A stretch of DNA of 64,000 nt from Bremerella sp. TYQ1 (GTDB lineage: Bacteria; Planctomycetota; Planctomycetia; Pirellulales; Pirellulaceae), in assembly GCF_020150455.1 (NCBI RefSeq), contig NZ_CP083740.1, forward strand, positions 2,852,001 to 2,916,000. The letters run 5' to 3'. How positions within the stretch are numbered: position 1 is the stretch's first letter; the number at the start of each line of letters is the position of its first letter. The notes below the pieces were generated by a model, which did not search any database, was not told where the DNA came from, and worked only from the letters and a program-made list of their open reading frames with translations. The position numbers were made by a program, and so were the translations under genes. Shown here piece after piece: positions 1-8,598 of the stretch.

Positions 1-249
1 GACGAGCCGACCTGAGTCTCGAACCCTTCGGTAATTTGCTCGCAATTCGTACTGCCCCTGGGCTAGGTTCTTCCCTGGGGGTGGACGGAGTCGCCCCCGA
101 CGGGAAAAGTCGAAAAAGGGGACTTTGTTTCTTTCCGTGTCCGGCCGGACAAATCGAATCAGGCAACAGAAATTGACTTACCCAGAACACCAAGCTGAGA
201 ATGACGACACATCATTTCCGGTGACAGGTCGGAATCGCTCAAAGTGTGC

Positions 250-1266
250 CTACAGTTCTGTTGGAATACATAGTGGTGTATCCGCTTCTTCACGAACAAA
301 CTCGCGATGTCTCGGCAAACTTGGAAAGCATTCATTGTTGATAAAGTCGAAGATCAACGTGCCTGCGCAGCAATGGCCATTCTTCTTTCCAGCAGCAGCG
401 CTGTCAGTCAGGTGAGATTGGTCGAGTTCTCGCGTAATCGACGCAAGACAATTCTCGGAGATTTGAGTACATGCAATTTGAACTCTCGGGCCGAGTTCGC
501 GAACGGCGTTGACGACTTCAGGCCGCGGAGTAGAGTGTCGTCCCCTACCAATTGAGAAGAAGACAATCTCAGGACTCGCCGCCCTCATAAAATCGTTCAC
601 AAAACTTGCCAAATCACCAGCGCCCGCCCGGCCTCCATGGTGAGGAAAAACTACAATCTTTGCATTTAGTTCCTTTTCCTGCTCCACGATATTTTGAAGG
701 CCGACTATATCAACATCCCCAGGCAGCAAAGCAAACGGATTGCCACCGTATAGCAGTCGTATAACGCCACTGTTGCTATTAGTACCGAGAGTTCTACCCT
801 TGCGGTCAACGCTACCTGGGCCTTTCGATGCAAGATATGTGCTGGGTGCGACAATCTCGATTTCGACGTCCGTTGTATTGAAATCACCGGTTGATTCTGT
901 TGTCAATATTGGCTGAAAGTCGATTCCTGGATTTTGTGACAACTCGAAAACGAGATCATCCCAAGTGCTGCTCGTCTTTGCGGAGTCAGTGTTCGCTCGA
1001 ACGACGCCAACCGAAACTGTGTCGCTCGCTAACAGTCCAATTAATCCGCCAATGTGATCAGTATCAGCGTGGGATAATAGAATTGTGTCAATATGTTTGA
1101 TTTCTTGCTCTCTTAGAAACTCAAGCAGTATTGCTCCCTGCCCTGTGTCAATAACGACGGTCACACCACCGTTTATTAGTACGGCAGAATTTCCGTGCCC
1201 AACGTCAAGAACAACGAAAGCGTCTTTCAACCGTTTGACTCCCGTCACGGCTTCTAAATCTCCCAA
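250..1266 (-). CDS. ComEC-type metallo-beta-lactamase-fold hydrolase, last gene of a four-gene cassette
   Basis: A 338-residue stand-alone MBL-fold hydrolase like the C-terminal domain of ComEC/Rec2, without any membrane channel part. Visible elements are LDVGHGNS (20-27), VIDTGQG (38-44), the metal motif LLSHADTDHIGG (63-74, HxDxDH), LLPGDVD (180-186), PHHGG (208-212) and a Ser/Arg-rich GRGRHSTPRPE (240-250). In this family two metals usually hydrolyse phosphodiester bonds, so nuclease or nucleotide phosphodiesterase activity is the likely chemistry; the substrate is not visible. There is no signal peptide, so it should be cytoplasmic. Its start overlaps the end of the receiver gene upstream by 13 bp, which implies translational coupling. 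I infer that it is the effector of the cassette. The C-terminal 50 residues look poorly conserved. Confidence 0.85.
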   Translation of the reverse strand: MGDLEAVTGVKRLKDAFVVLDVGHGNSAVLINGGVTVVIDTGQGAILLEFLREQEIKHIDTILLSHADTDHIGGLIGLLASDTVSVGVVRANTDSAKTSSTWDDLVFELSQNPGIDFQPILTTESTGDFNTTDVEIEIVAPSTYLASKGPGSVDRKGRTLGTNSNSGVIRLLYGGNPFALLPGDVDIVGLQNIVEQEKELNAKIVVFPHHGGRAGAGDLASFVNDFMRAASPEIVFFSIGRGRHSTPRPEVVNAVRELGPRVQIACTQISENCLASITRELDQSHLTDSAAAGKKNGHCCAGTLIFDFINNECFPSLPRHREFVREEADTPLCIPTEL

Positions 1267-1922
1267 TCTGAAAAATAAAGGTCTTCGTCTGATTCCGCGC
1301 CCAAATTTACTTGCGCGTGAAACCGTTGCTCTCCCTGTTTGACTTTGTTGACAACTTCTGAGGGACAGTCACTAATTTGAAGTCTTATTCGTTTCTTTGT
1401 ATCCCAAGCTGGAACGACAGCATATGCATAGCTGCAGCCGTCCTCGAAATCTTCAATTCGAACTAGCGCTCTCCAAGGCCGCCGAGGCACGATAAACTCT
1501 CCTCGAAACTCACGAACGCATAAGTTGAACGCTTCGAGAATATTCTCTGGCTCTGCCTCATCGTAGGAGATAACACGAGGAATGTACCGCCTGCGCCGTC
1601 GCAATAGACTCGCTTCCCAGTCCGTATACTTTGTGCATAGGACTACAGGTACCTTCGCTAAATAAAGAGAAGAAGCAAGTTCATCCCCATCAAACACGGC
1701 ATAGTTCCCATGTTTTTTAAGATGATAGTCGCAAAACGCCGCATCGACTCGGGGCCGCAGGTTCGCCACGTAACTGTCTAGAACATCCAATGGACCATCT
1801 TCAACAACCGGTGTGCAGTCCATATCTTCAATGGCAAGCTTGTAGGTATTCCGCCCACCGAGATCATCATCAATGACGGCAACTCTCGAGAATATTTTTT
1901 TGGACAAGGCCATGTCCGACAT
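1254..1922 (-). CDS. Receiver-domain (response-regulator-like) protein with novel C-terminal domain
   Basis: 222 residues. The N-terminal half reads as a CheY-like receiver: hydrophobic strand then acidic cluster DDD (18-20), predicted phospho-acceptor D65 in AFCDYHL, and VVLCTKYTD around 93-101 holding the conserved Thr. The usual switch Lys-Pro seems replaced by Arg in YIPRVI, so the phospho-switch may be atypical. The C-terminal 85 residues (from about 140) match no DNA-binding domain I recognise: no helix-turn-helix, with apparent beta strands and many acidic residues. It lies 3 bp after the GHKL gene and overlaps the MBL gene by 13 bp. I infer that it receives phosphate from the kinase-like neighbour and controls the MBL protein rather than transcription. 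The start could also be Met4 at 1913. Confidence 0.75.
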   Translation of the reverse strand: MSDMALSKKIFSRVAVIDDDLGGRNTYKLAIEDMDCTPVVEDGPLDVLDSYVANLRPRVDAAFCDYHLKKHGNYAVFDGDELASSLYLAKVPVVLCTKYTDWEASLLRRRRRYIPRVISYDEAEPENILEAFNLCVREFRGEFIVPRRPWRALVRIEDFEDGCSYAYAVVPAWDTKKRIRLQISDCPSEVVNKVKQGEQRFHAQVNLGAESDEDLYFSDWEI

Positions 1923-1925
1923 TAC

Positions 1926-4007
1926 TCACCTTCCGATAATTGGGATTTCAATGATGATTTCAACTCCACCTAATTCAGACGATTCACTAGCGTTAACTTT
2001 TCCTCCAACATCCACTACAGTATCACGAACTATCGTCAGTCCTAAACCAGTTCCTCCGTCGCGAGTCGATTGACCTGGCAGCCAAATGTCCCGCGGCCTT
2101 ATGTCGACAAGTCCCGGTCCGTTATCAGAAACCGAAAGTACAAGTACATCCTTCACAACTTGTGTATTGATTGCAATTCTTCGGTTCTGGGTACCTGCCT
2201 TTTCAAAAAACGCAAGGCTGTTATTAATGAGGTTTGTGATGATCGACTCGAAAGCAGCATCACTGCCGCGAAAATATGGCTCACCCGAACAAAGGATAAG
2301 TTGAACTTCCACTCCACGCCCATTCAAAAATGGCTGAAACGTGTTTAAGATCTTTTGAATCAGAGTATGAGGGTTTACGCGTCCCAATCTTCGCTTCTCG
2401 TGATCCAAGAGTTCAAGTGTTGCCGCCCCAAGCACTCCCAGACTCTCCGTTGCATTTTCGACATTAGATACTGGTTCTTCAAACTTTTCGTCGAAGACAT
2501 CTCTAAAAAGTCTCATGCCACGTCTTCTAATCGCCCTGATGCTTCCGCGAATAACCTTGATCGGACTCGCACTGCTTTCGTGCGCAAACGTCGCTGCCAT
2601 GATGCCCGCAGTCGCCAACGTACGGTACAGCTGTATTTCCTTTTTTAGTCGGTCGACTTCCTTTTCGCGACTTCGGTCATATGCCTTGGCCGCTTCAGTA
2701 AGTTCTTCACGAACAGGCTCCGGAGTTGTCTGAATAACTTCATCCAGCTTTTTCTTCGATCTTCTAGTCTTGCGTTGGGCTTGGGTACGCTCGCTTGCCC
2801 TTCTTTTTTCGGCAACTTCCATTCGCCGTCGGGCCATCCATTCGAGGGCATCCATTGCAAATCGCCGCAGATCGGTAAAAGCCTCTGTCTCGATGAAACC
2901 GGAACGATCCGTTTTCTGAACGAGCACTGCATTTCGATCGATTACTTCAACTTTTCCAATCGAAGTATGTGTACCAGGTCTTTCCTCTGGATTCCTGTTT
3001 CGCAATAGATTTATATCTAACCAGTCATGACCAGGATTTCCGTAAGGGCTTACTCGTAATCCGTTGCTATATAAGTGAACACCGCCGAATGCTCCCAGCC
3101 ACTCTTTCACTTGGGCAAGAGAGACTGGTCGAGTTTGAAAAGACGTATGACTCAGAAGGAAGACCCAAAACTCGAATCTAGCATCAGGACAGGCATAGTT
3201 CGGCTTTTCTGCATCCTCAATGATATCTTCGTGTTCCGCTTCGAAGAGGGGTTCTCCTTTCGAGTCGAGAACGCTTGCCGTTGCTTTTCCATTCCGAACC
3301 TTAGCTACAAGGTGATAATCGGCTTCGGAGAAGTAACGTTGCCGTACTAGCTTCTCAAGATCGGAGTATGCCGTCGCGATCAATCGCGGCTTAAAAGCTG
3401 TAGGGTCATCCAAAAATGGGTCTGCGAGCAGAATCATTGCTCGTGCGAGGCGTTTTACATCCCATCGTCCAATACGCTGTTTGAGCTGACCAATCTCGAT
3501 CTCAGTGCCATGCGGAACTGAAGCCTCACGATTTTGTGAACGGACAGAAAGGGGGACGTTTTCAATTAGATCTGCATTCTGAAAGCTATTCCAGTCGATC
3601 TCCAAAAGGTGTTCCCGGCTTCGATCTGATCGTGGTCTAGTTAGTAGCCGAGCAGTTTTCCCCATACGGAGAGCAGCGAGTCGTCCAAGGCCTTTGTTAC
3701 CGGCCGGGATTCTTTTCAATCGAGTCAATCGCCGTGTGTTCTTTGACGACTTTCCGAGAACCAGCCATCCATCAACGATATCGTCACGAGCCATTCCGTC
3801 ACCATCGTCCCGGATTCGTACGGTACCGCCAGGAGTATCCGTATCGATTAACTCCACAACGCATTCGCTTGCATTCGCATCAAATGAGTTCTTGACGAGT
3901 TCCAAAAGCCCCTGATCAGGTGACGGATTTAATTCCTCTCCCAAGCGTTGCAGAATATCGGTTGCAAACCGGAATGTTGCGGTCGAATTGGTGCTTTGCT
4001 CACTCAC
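1926..4007 (-). CDS. Double-GHKL ATPase: N-terminal HSP90/MORC-like ATPase fused to a histidine-kinase module
   Basis: 693 residues with two ATP sites of the Bergerat fold. The first is N-terminal: ELVKNSFDANA (36-46, N box), DDGDGM (67-72) and GNKGLGRLA (103-111), followed by a long MutL/HSP90-like middle region. A charged coiled-coil linker follows (about 390-460). Next come a HisKA-like helix with the H box FAHE (His about 476) and a second ATPase, with NLINNSLAFFEKA (592 on), VSDNGPGL (626-633) and GGTGLGL (651-657), as in sensor kinases. No membrane segments or PAS domain are seen, so it is a cytoplasmic sensor. Its start overlaps the methylase stop in ATGA; the receiver gene starts 3 bp after its stop. 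Inference: the N-terminal ATPase senses a target such as DNA and drives autophosphorylation of the C-terminal part. Confidence 0.85.
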   Translation of the reverse strand: MSEQSTNSTATFRFATDILQRLGEELNPSPDQGLLELVKNSFDANASECVVELIDTDTPGGTVRIRDDGDGMARDDIVDGWLVLGKSSKNTRRLTRLKRIPAGNKGLGRLAALRMGKTARLLTRPRSDRSREHLLEIDWNSFQNADLIENVPLSVRSQNREASVPHGTEIEIGQLKQRIGRWDVKRLARAMILLADPFLDDPTAFKPRLIATAYSDLEKLVRQRYFSEADYHLVAKVRNGKATASVLDSKGEPLFEAEHEDIIEDAEKPNYACPDARFEFWVFLLSHTSFQTRPVSLAQVKEWLGAFGGVHLYSNGLRVSPYGNPGHDWLDINLLRNRNPEERPGTHTSIGKVEVIDRNAVLVQKTDRSGFIETEAFTDLRRFAMDALEWMARRRMEVAEKRRASERTQAQRKTRRSKKKLDEVIQTTPEPVREELTEAAKAYDRSREKEVDRLKKEIQLYRTLATAGIMAATFAHESSASPIKVIRGSIRAIRRRGMRLFRDVFDEKFEEPVSNVENATESLGVLGAATLELLDHEKRRLGRVNPHTLIQKILNTFQPFLNGRGVEVQLILCSGEPYFRGSDAAFESIITNLINNSLAFFEKAGTQNRRIAINTQVVKDVLVLSVSDNGPGLVDIRPRDIWLPGQSTRDGGTGLGLTIVRDTVVDVGGKVNASESSELGGVEIIIEIPIIGR

Positions 4008-5362
4008 GGAAGGTTAGCCCAGGGGATAGAATTGATAGTAGAAATGGTGAGATGACGACAACGCATCACTTTATTGACGTAGTCTGTTGTAGCAGTATTT
4101 TTAAATAGTTTAAGTAAGCGTCTGCAACTACTTAGCTTTCCATCTCTTGGCTTAAGAACAATAAGGTGATTTTCTACAGCGTATTCTTCCTGTCCAGATA
4201 CGATGGTTCCCACTACTCGATAAGTGTCCTCTGGACGAGAGGTTCTTCGAACTACGACAAAAGGGCCTGCGATTCGGCGTCCACGAAAACGCCGTTTGGG
4301 GAGATCACAGCTCTCAACCGATGACCAACGAGGTAGATTTCTTGCTTGGAGATACGGCAACCACTGGCCCAACCTAGGCTCTCGATATTCAACAACAGGT
4401 CCAACCGAGGCGACAAAGAAATCGCTTACCGAGAGTTCTTTTGGGGACTGCTGATCGATGTATGCCTGGTTACGACAAGAATCCTGCCACGACGCTTTAG
4501 TAATACGTTTTTCGTGGGCGATTCGAGGTTGAATAGTTACGATCGTATTCTTCGCCCTCTTCACAGCGACGAGCATAAATACATGTACGTCAGTGGTTGG
4601 ATCGAATTTTTTAAGCGGAATAACACGGCTGATATTTGCCAATCGCTCTATCTCTATTCGCCACTTTCTGTATCGAGAACCACTGCGGAGTACATCGGGA
4701 AGAATCGCAACCATTTTTGCATCGGAGCGCATTTGAGCCAAAACATGATGAGTGAAAAGCGCACTCGCATTTATCTTGCCGTTACCCCACCCTATGTGTT
4801 CCGGTGACTTCACTGAAGTAAACGGGGGATTCATAATCACTCCCCCAAGCGAACCTAGGTGTACAGATTGTGCGAGCCCGTCGGCCTGTTGAATGTTTGA
4901 GAAAAGTTCAGATGGAGATGGGCAAACCTGAACTCCATCTTGCCTCTGAGCAATTGCCCTAAGCAACAGCCTTATCTGGCACGCTCGGACAAACGACGGC
5001 TGCAGATCCCACCCCATCAGGGATGAGTTCCAAGTTTCGATTTTCTGTTTTATGCTTCCGCCCCTGGGCAGGTATTGCGTGCAAGCTAGTAGTAGATCGC
5101 CAGCACCGCAGGCAGGATCACAGATCCTTTCTCCTCGCTTGATCACAGGCTCCAAAAACTTGGCAGCAGTTTTTGCAAGCGATTCGTCAGTAAAGAAAGC
5201 GCCGTGTTTTCTGCGTAATGAAGTAGGGACAAGTCGATAGAGTTCACTTTTTGCCAGCCCATTGGTGGCAATTTCTATTTCCTTACGGAAGCTCTGTGGA
5301 TTGGCATGTGAGGAGGCCAACAGTGATTCGAGCTGATGAACAAATGTATCGTAACTCTTCAT
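4004..5362 (-). CDS. N6-adenine DNA methyltransferase (HsdM/Eco57I-like), first gene of cassette
   Basis: 452 residues. Motif X-like GAFFTDE (54-60), the SAM-binding motif I DPACGAG (82-88), GWDLQPS (117-123) and the catalytic motif IV NPPF (178-181) define a gamma-class N6-adenine methylase. The C-terminal part from about 335, with YLQARNLPRW and a basic stretch, resembles a TaqI/type I specificity (target-recognition) segment, so it may recognise its site without a separate HsdS. No restriction endonuclease or helicase lies next to it, so this is not a standard restriction-modification unit. It is the promoter-proximal gene; the stop overlaps the GHKL start by 4 bp. Alternatives are a solitary modification enzyme or a self-marking component of a defence system. 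Confidence 0.88.
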   Translation of the reverse strand: MKSYDTFVHQLESLLASSHANPQSFRKEIEIATNGLAKSELYRLVPTSLRRKHGAFFTDESLAKTAAKFLEPVIKRGERICDPACGAGDLLLACTQYLPRGGSIKQKIETWNSSLMGWDLQPSFVRACQIRLLLRAIAQRQDGVQVCPSPSELFSNIQQADGLAQSVHLGSLGGVIMNPPFTSVKSPEHIGWGNGKINASALFTHHVLAQMRSDAKMVAILPDVLRSGSRYRKWRIEIERLANISRVIPLKKFDPTTDVHVFMLVAVKRAKNTIVTIQPRIAHEKRITKASWQDSCRNQAYIDQQSPKELSVSDFFVASVGPVVEYREPRLGQWLPYLQARNLPRWSSVESCDLPKRRFRGRRIAGPFVVVRRTSRPEDTYRVVGTIVSGQEEYAVENHLIVLKPRDGKLSSCRRLLKLFKNTATTDYVNKVMRCRHLTISTINSIPWANLP

Positions 5363-5483
5363 AGCTCAACATGTCCCTAATACTTTTTTGTCCAACCCAC
5401 GCATTCTACATAATCGGCACAATCGAATTGGATCTTGGGTTTAAGCATCACAGCACGATAATCTAGCTACATTCTGGTCAATT

Positions 5484-5562
<79 letters not shown>

Positions 5563-5578
5563 CTTTTTAAAGCGAAAT

Positions 5579-5614
5579 GGCAGTTATCAGATCTTCTGGT
5601 GACTGCCTTTTTTT
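5579..5614 (+). terminator. Intrinsic terminator after tRNA-Asp-like segment
   Basis: A 12-bp stem, GGCAGTTATCAG against CTGGTGACTGCC with two G-U pairs, is followed by seven T. It lies 16 nt after the tRNA-like 3' end, as expected for the original host flank of a tRNA gene. Confidence 0.8.
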
Positions 5615-6987
5615 ATGCGCAGTAGGGATCTGGACGGCTCTTTTACGTCACGACAAGCAAGCGCTGCCATTGCCTGCATGCACCCCACACGCGTGGTCGC
5701 TCGTTTGTGGGAATTGATTTTTTTTCCAGCTTGAGCACTCGAACCGTTCGACTGGGCCCTTCTTACCCCCCGGCCATCTAAAATTTGCCATAAACAGTGT
5801 TGAAACGGGCATTTGTGGTTTGACTTACCGTGGGGCGTAACCGATCTTCATTCCATAACGCACTAACTATTTCGCGAATTCTAGGGACAGTGGAAGTCGT
5901 GATGCGCAATGCAAAAGCAGTCGATCCTGTTATCGCTGAAGGCATTATCCAATGCCCTCGGTACCAGAGATTTTCCCGAGGCAAATGATGCCTGTCCCAT
6001 TCAATCGATTCGCTCTCTTCGGAGTGCTCTCCATCACCAGCGTGAGTCTGATCGGCTTCCTATGGAACCGTCGGAACTTGTGGGCGATAAGAACGAGCAG
6101 TTTGTTCAGCTCATCTTGGTGAAGATCGAAAGCCTGCTGACGATCCAACGTCCGCTGACATTCAACGAATTGGTCACCGCTTCCAGCGCGATCAGCACGC
6201 TTGCCAAGCAGTTGTTGCCGCGGGAAGAAGAAGCCACGCTGTTCGCTGTCACGGAAAAGCAAGTCCCTGACTGCGCGTTCTAGAAATCAATGCCCTGGAC
6301 CCAAGCCTTATGCCATTGGGGCAACGCCTTGGCCGATGCATTGTGACGTCGTGGACCGATTGAAGCGGCGGCCTAAGCGGCTCGCGGTTCCGATCCGGAT
6401 CTAGGACCTAAATGAATCGAAAAGGCCCCCCATTGAATGACATCTGCAATGGAGGGCCAGCTATCCCATGAAAAATCGAAAAACGCAACCATCTGTGATT
6501 ACCATGTCCTTTTAAGCGGTTAAACCGAATTCGGACAGGACGCAAGACAGTTGGATGCGTTAGGCCTTCTGAAAAGGTTGTTCGCTGCTGTCCCTCGAAC
6601 GCCTTGAAGTTGGCCGGGCTGGCCACAGCAATGTGGCCAGCCTCCTTTTCATGGGTTTGCTCTTTCTATCGGCCAAGAAGTGAATCTTGGACCTTCATGA
6701 CATTCGACATTCTTTCACGGTTTCGCCAACGTATCCACGCGTTGCCCCCTGATTCCAGAACTTTGTCGAAAGAATAAATATTTACCTCCTGGGGATGGAC
6801 CGGGACAGCTCATTTGACCAGGGCAGTGGTCACCGATTGCTCACATCGAACCAACGGTGCGCTGCTGGGAGCCATCTTCTTCGCGATGAATCTCCTCTAG
6901 AGTTCCTGCAAAAGTTCTAGTCGCATCACTCGACGGGGTGGGATAGAATCGCCCTAATCTATTCAAATCGATTGATGAGTTGCCGCG
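5615..6987. other. Low-coding stretch between the island border and the next clear gene
   Basis: No convincing full-length gene. It holds the broken small ORF pair described at 5985-6283 and a hairpin at 6424-6458 (12-bp stem GGCCCCCCATTG, one mismatch, no T tract). Otherwise I see no domain, RNA gene or mobile-element end. It may be decayed sequence next to an integration site. Confidence 0.5.
5985..6283 (+). pseudogene. Possible frameshifted small membrane-protein gene
   Basis: A GAGG ribosome site precedes ATG at 5985, which opens a 45-codon frame with one clear membrane helix (FALFGVLSITSVSLIGFLW) and stops at 6122. In another frame an overlapping ORF, usable from ATG 6062 to 6283, continues with an amphipathic sequence (VQLILVKIESLLTIQ, FNELVTASSAISTLAKQLL). 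The two pieces join naturally at about 6070, as one protein of roughly 100 residues with a single frameshift. Alternatives are two overlapping coupled genes or chance ORFs. No family is recognised. Confidence 0.3.
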
Positions 6988-7860
6988 ATGAATTACCCTC
7001 GTTTCGATCAAGAGCCAGAGAAGCCGAGCAACGCATTTGCTGCAGCTGGGTTTGCTTTATCGCTGTTTTCGCTGGTGGTTTGCGGTATCTTCTCGCCGAT
7101 CGCATTGATCCTATGCCTGGTCGGTTTGCTGTACCAACCCAAGAAGCTGGCAATCGTCGGCACGGTGATTAGCGGGATCTCTACCATCCTAGTGATCGCC
7201 ATGGTCTGGTCCATCTACAGCAAATTCTCCGAAGCCTTCCACGGCTTTAACGAAGAGTACGAGACCCGTCTGGTGTTCGAGGACGCGAACCGCAAGATCG
7301 TGAAGCACTACTACGAAAACGGGCAAGTCCCTGACGATGTCGAGGGAGACAAACTAATCGAGGAAGATCCCACGATCGACCCACCTCAACGATACGAGAT
7401 GCTAGGCAGGGAGGTGTATCGCCTGACGAGCGCCGGCGAAGACGGGGTTTTCGATACCGACGACGATGTCTCGAAGGACTACGACGTCGACGATACGCTT
7501 ATCTATTACATCGATGAGATCCAAGAAGAATCGTTCGATGACTATTGGGAATACGAGGAAGGGACCGAGGACGTACCTGAGGAGCAACCTTCCGCAGATG
7601 TGACTGAAACTCGGCCAGCCCAACCGTTCGTGCCGCCGAAGAAAGAAGAGCCCCAGATCACAACGTTGCAGAACATGACGCAGCGTACGTGGACGAGCCA
7701 TGACGGATCGTTCACATCGGAAGCGACGTTAGTTTCGTACGACAAAACAAACGACCGCGTCGAGCTCCGCCGGCCAGACGATTCCAAGATGATCGTGCCG
7801 ATGTCGCAGCTTTCTCTTGAGGACCAAGGCTACGTCCGCGGGAAACTCTCTTCCCAATAA
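6988..7860 (+). CDS. DUF4190-like membrane protein with C-terminal SHD1 (SLA1 homology) domain
   Basis: 290 residues. After a short cytoplasmic start, residues about 12-75 form two membrane helices joined by a short turn, in the DUF4190 style (FAAAGFALSLFSLVVCGIFS, then VGTVISGISTILVIAMVW). The middle (about 90-185) is very acidic, with an Asp-rich DTDDDVSKDYDVDDT. After a Pro-rich linker, the last 58 residues (RTWTSHDGSFTSEATLVSYD to the end) match the SHD1 domain, a small beta fold frequent in planctomycete proteins. No catalytic residue is visible. It is a single gene with no close co-oriented neighbour. The function is unknown; a membrane-anchored scaffold is a guess. Confidence 0.8.
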   Translation: MNYPRFDQEPEKPSNAFAAAGFALSLFSLVVCGIFSPIALILCLVGLLYQPKKLAIVGTVISGISTILVIAMVWSIYSKFSEAFHGFNEEYETRLVFEDANRKIVKHYYENGQVPDDVEGDKLIEEDPTIDPPQRYEMLGREVYRLTSAGEDGVFDTDDDVSKDYDVDDTLIYYIDEIQEESFDDYWEYEEGTEDVPEEQPSADVTETRPAQPFVPPKKEEPQITTLQNMTQRTWTSHDGSFTSEATLVSYDKTNDRVELRRPDDSKMIVPMSQLSLEDQGYVRGKLSSQ

Positions 7861-8157
7861 ATACGCCCCATGGCCACAAGCGACCACATGCGCGATTCGT
7901 CGCATGAATTGCTATCTGATAGATGGGTTAGACCGAAGAATTGAGACGAAAGTTATCATTTCGACAACTTGCTTGCCCTTCTTCTCTCATCGCCAATATC
8001 GCTGCAAGCATTTATAGCATAAACACTTACGCGATTTCAGTACTCTTTGGCATAGGGTCTGCTTTTTATTAATGCAGACGAAAGTTGGGGCCGCCACCGA
8101 GAACAAAGGGTTTTCGCTGGCGATCAGAAATAGTTCAGAAGTCCAGGAGAAAGAGCA

Positions 8158-8442
8158 ATGTTGAAGTCACTAATGCTTGCTGCCGTTGTTGCCGTGGGTT
8201 TGATGTTTGGTGCCGCAGGCACCGCTGAAGCAGGCGGGCCACACTATCGTGGCGGCCATGGCCATCATCATCATCACCACCACCGCCACCATGGCTACTA
8301 CCAACACCGCGGTTATCACAACCACTACTACCGCAGCCCGTATCGCTACCGTTCGTATCGTTACGCCCCACGTCCGGCTTACTACCGCGGCAACGGGATC
8401 TATTACGGTAGCCCCGGATTCTCGTTCGGTATCCGCTTCTAA
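8158..8442 (+). CDS. Small secreted His/Tyr/Arg-rich protein
   Basis: 94 residues with a clear signal peptide (helix LMLAAVVAVGLMFGAAGTAEA, cleavage near Ala24-Gly26). The mature part is almost entirely low complexity: an early run of His (HGHHHHHHHRHHG, about 34-46), then Tyr, Arg and His repeats, ending in a small Gly/Phe-rich tail. The ribosome site AGGAGAAAGAG sits just before ATG, and a strong terminator follows, so it is a single-gene unit. The His tract could bind nickel, zinc or copper in the periplasm or cell surface; this is inference. Similar short HHH-rich secreted peptides occur in planctomycetes with no assigned role. Confidence 0.75.
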   Translation: MLKSLMLAAVVAVGLMFGAAGTAEAGGPHYRGGHGHHHHHHHRHHGYYQHRGYHNHYYRSPYRYRSYRYAPRPAYYRGNGIYYGSPGFSFGIRF

Positions 8443-8478
8443 ACGAAGCTGACCGCGCGTAACATCCACATCGCAAGG

Positions 8479-8509
8479 CCCCTTGGTCCCTCGGGACTGA
8501 GGGGTTTTT
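8479..8509 (+). terminator. Intrinsic terminator after the His-rich peptide gene
   Basis: An 11-bp stem (CCCCTTGGTCC against GGGACTGAGGGG, with G-U pairs) is followed by five T, 36 nt after the stop codon. Confidence 0.8.
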
Positions 8510-8598
8510 CGTTGCGCCGGCGATTCCCTTCACCCCTCGTTTTTCAGCTCAAAGAGCACTAAATTGGGAGAGACCCATAAACGAGGAAAGCTGGACAA

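Noticed and set aside
1..249. Short plus-strand ORFs left of the MBL gene and the AAAGTC/GGACTTT repeat
   Set aside because: Too short and overlapping a real gene. The inverted repeat is only 7 bp and not enough to call an element end.
250..5362. Cassette as a standard restriction-modification or BREX/DISARM locus
   Set aside because: No restriction endonuclease, HsdS, PglZ, BrxC, helicase or PLD protein is present in the cassette.
8135..8533. Gly/Ser/Asp-rich and Val-rich antisense frames over the His-rich gene
   Set aside because: They arise from translating the His/Tyr repeat backwards; only the plus frame has a signal peptide, ribosome site and terminator.
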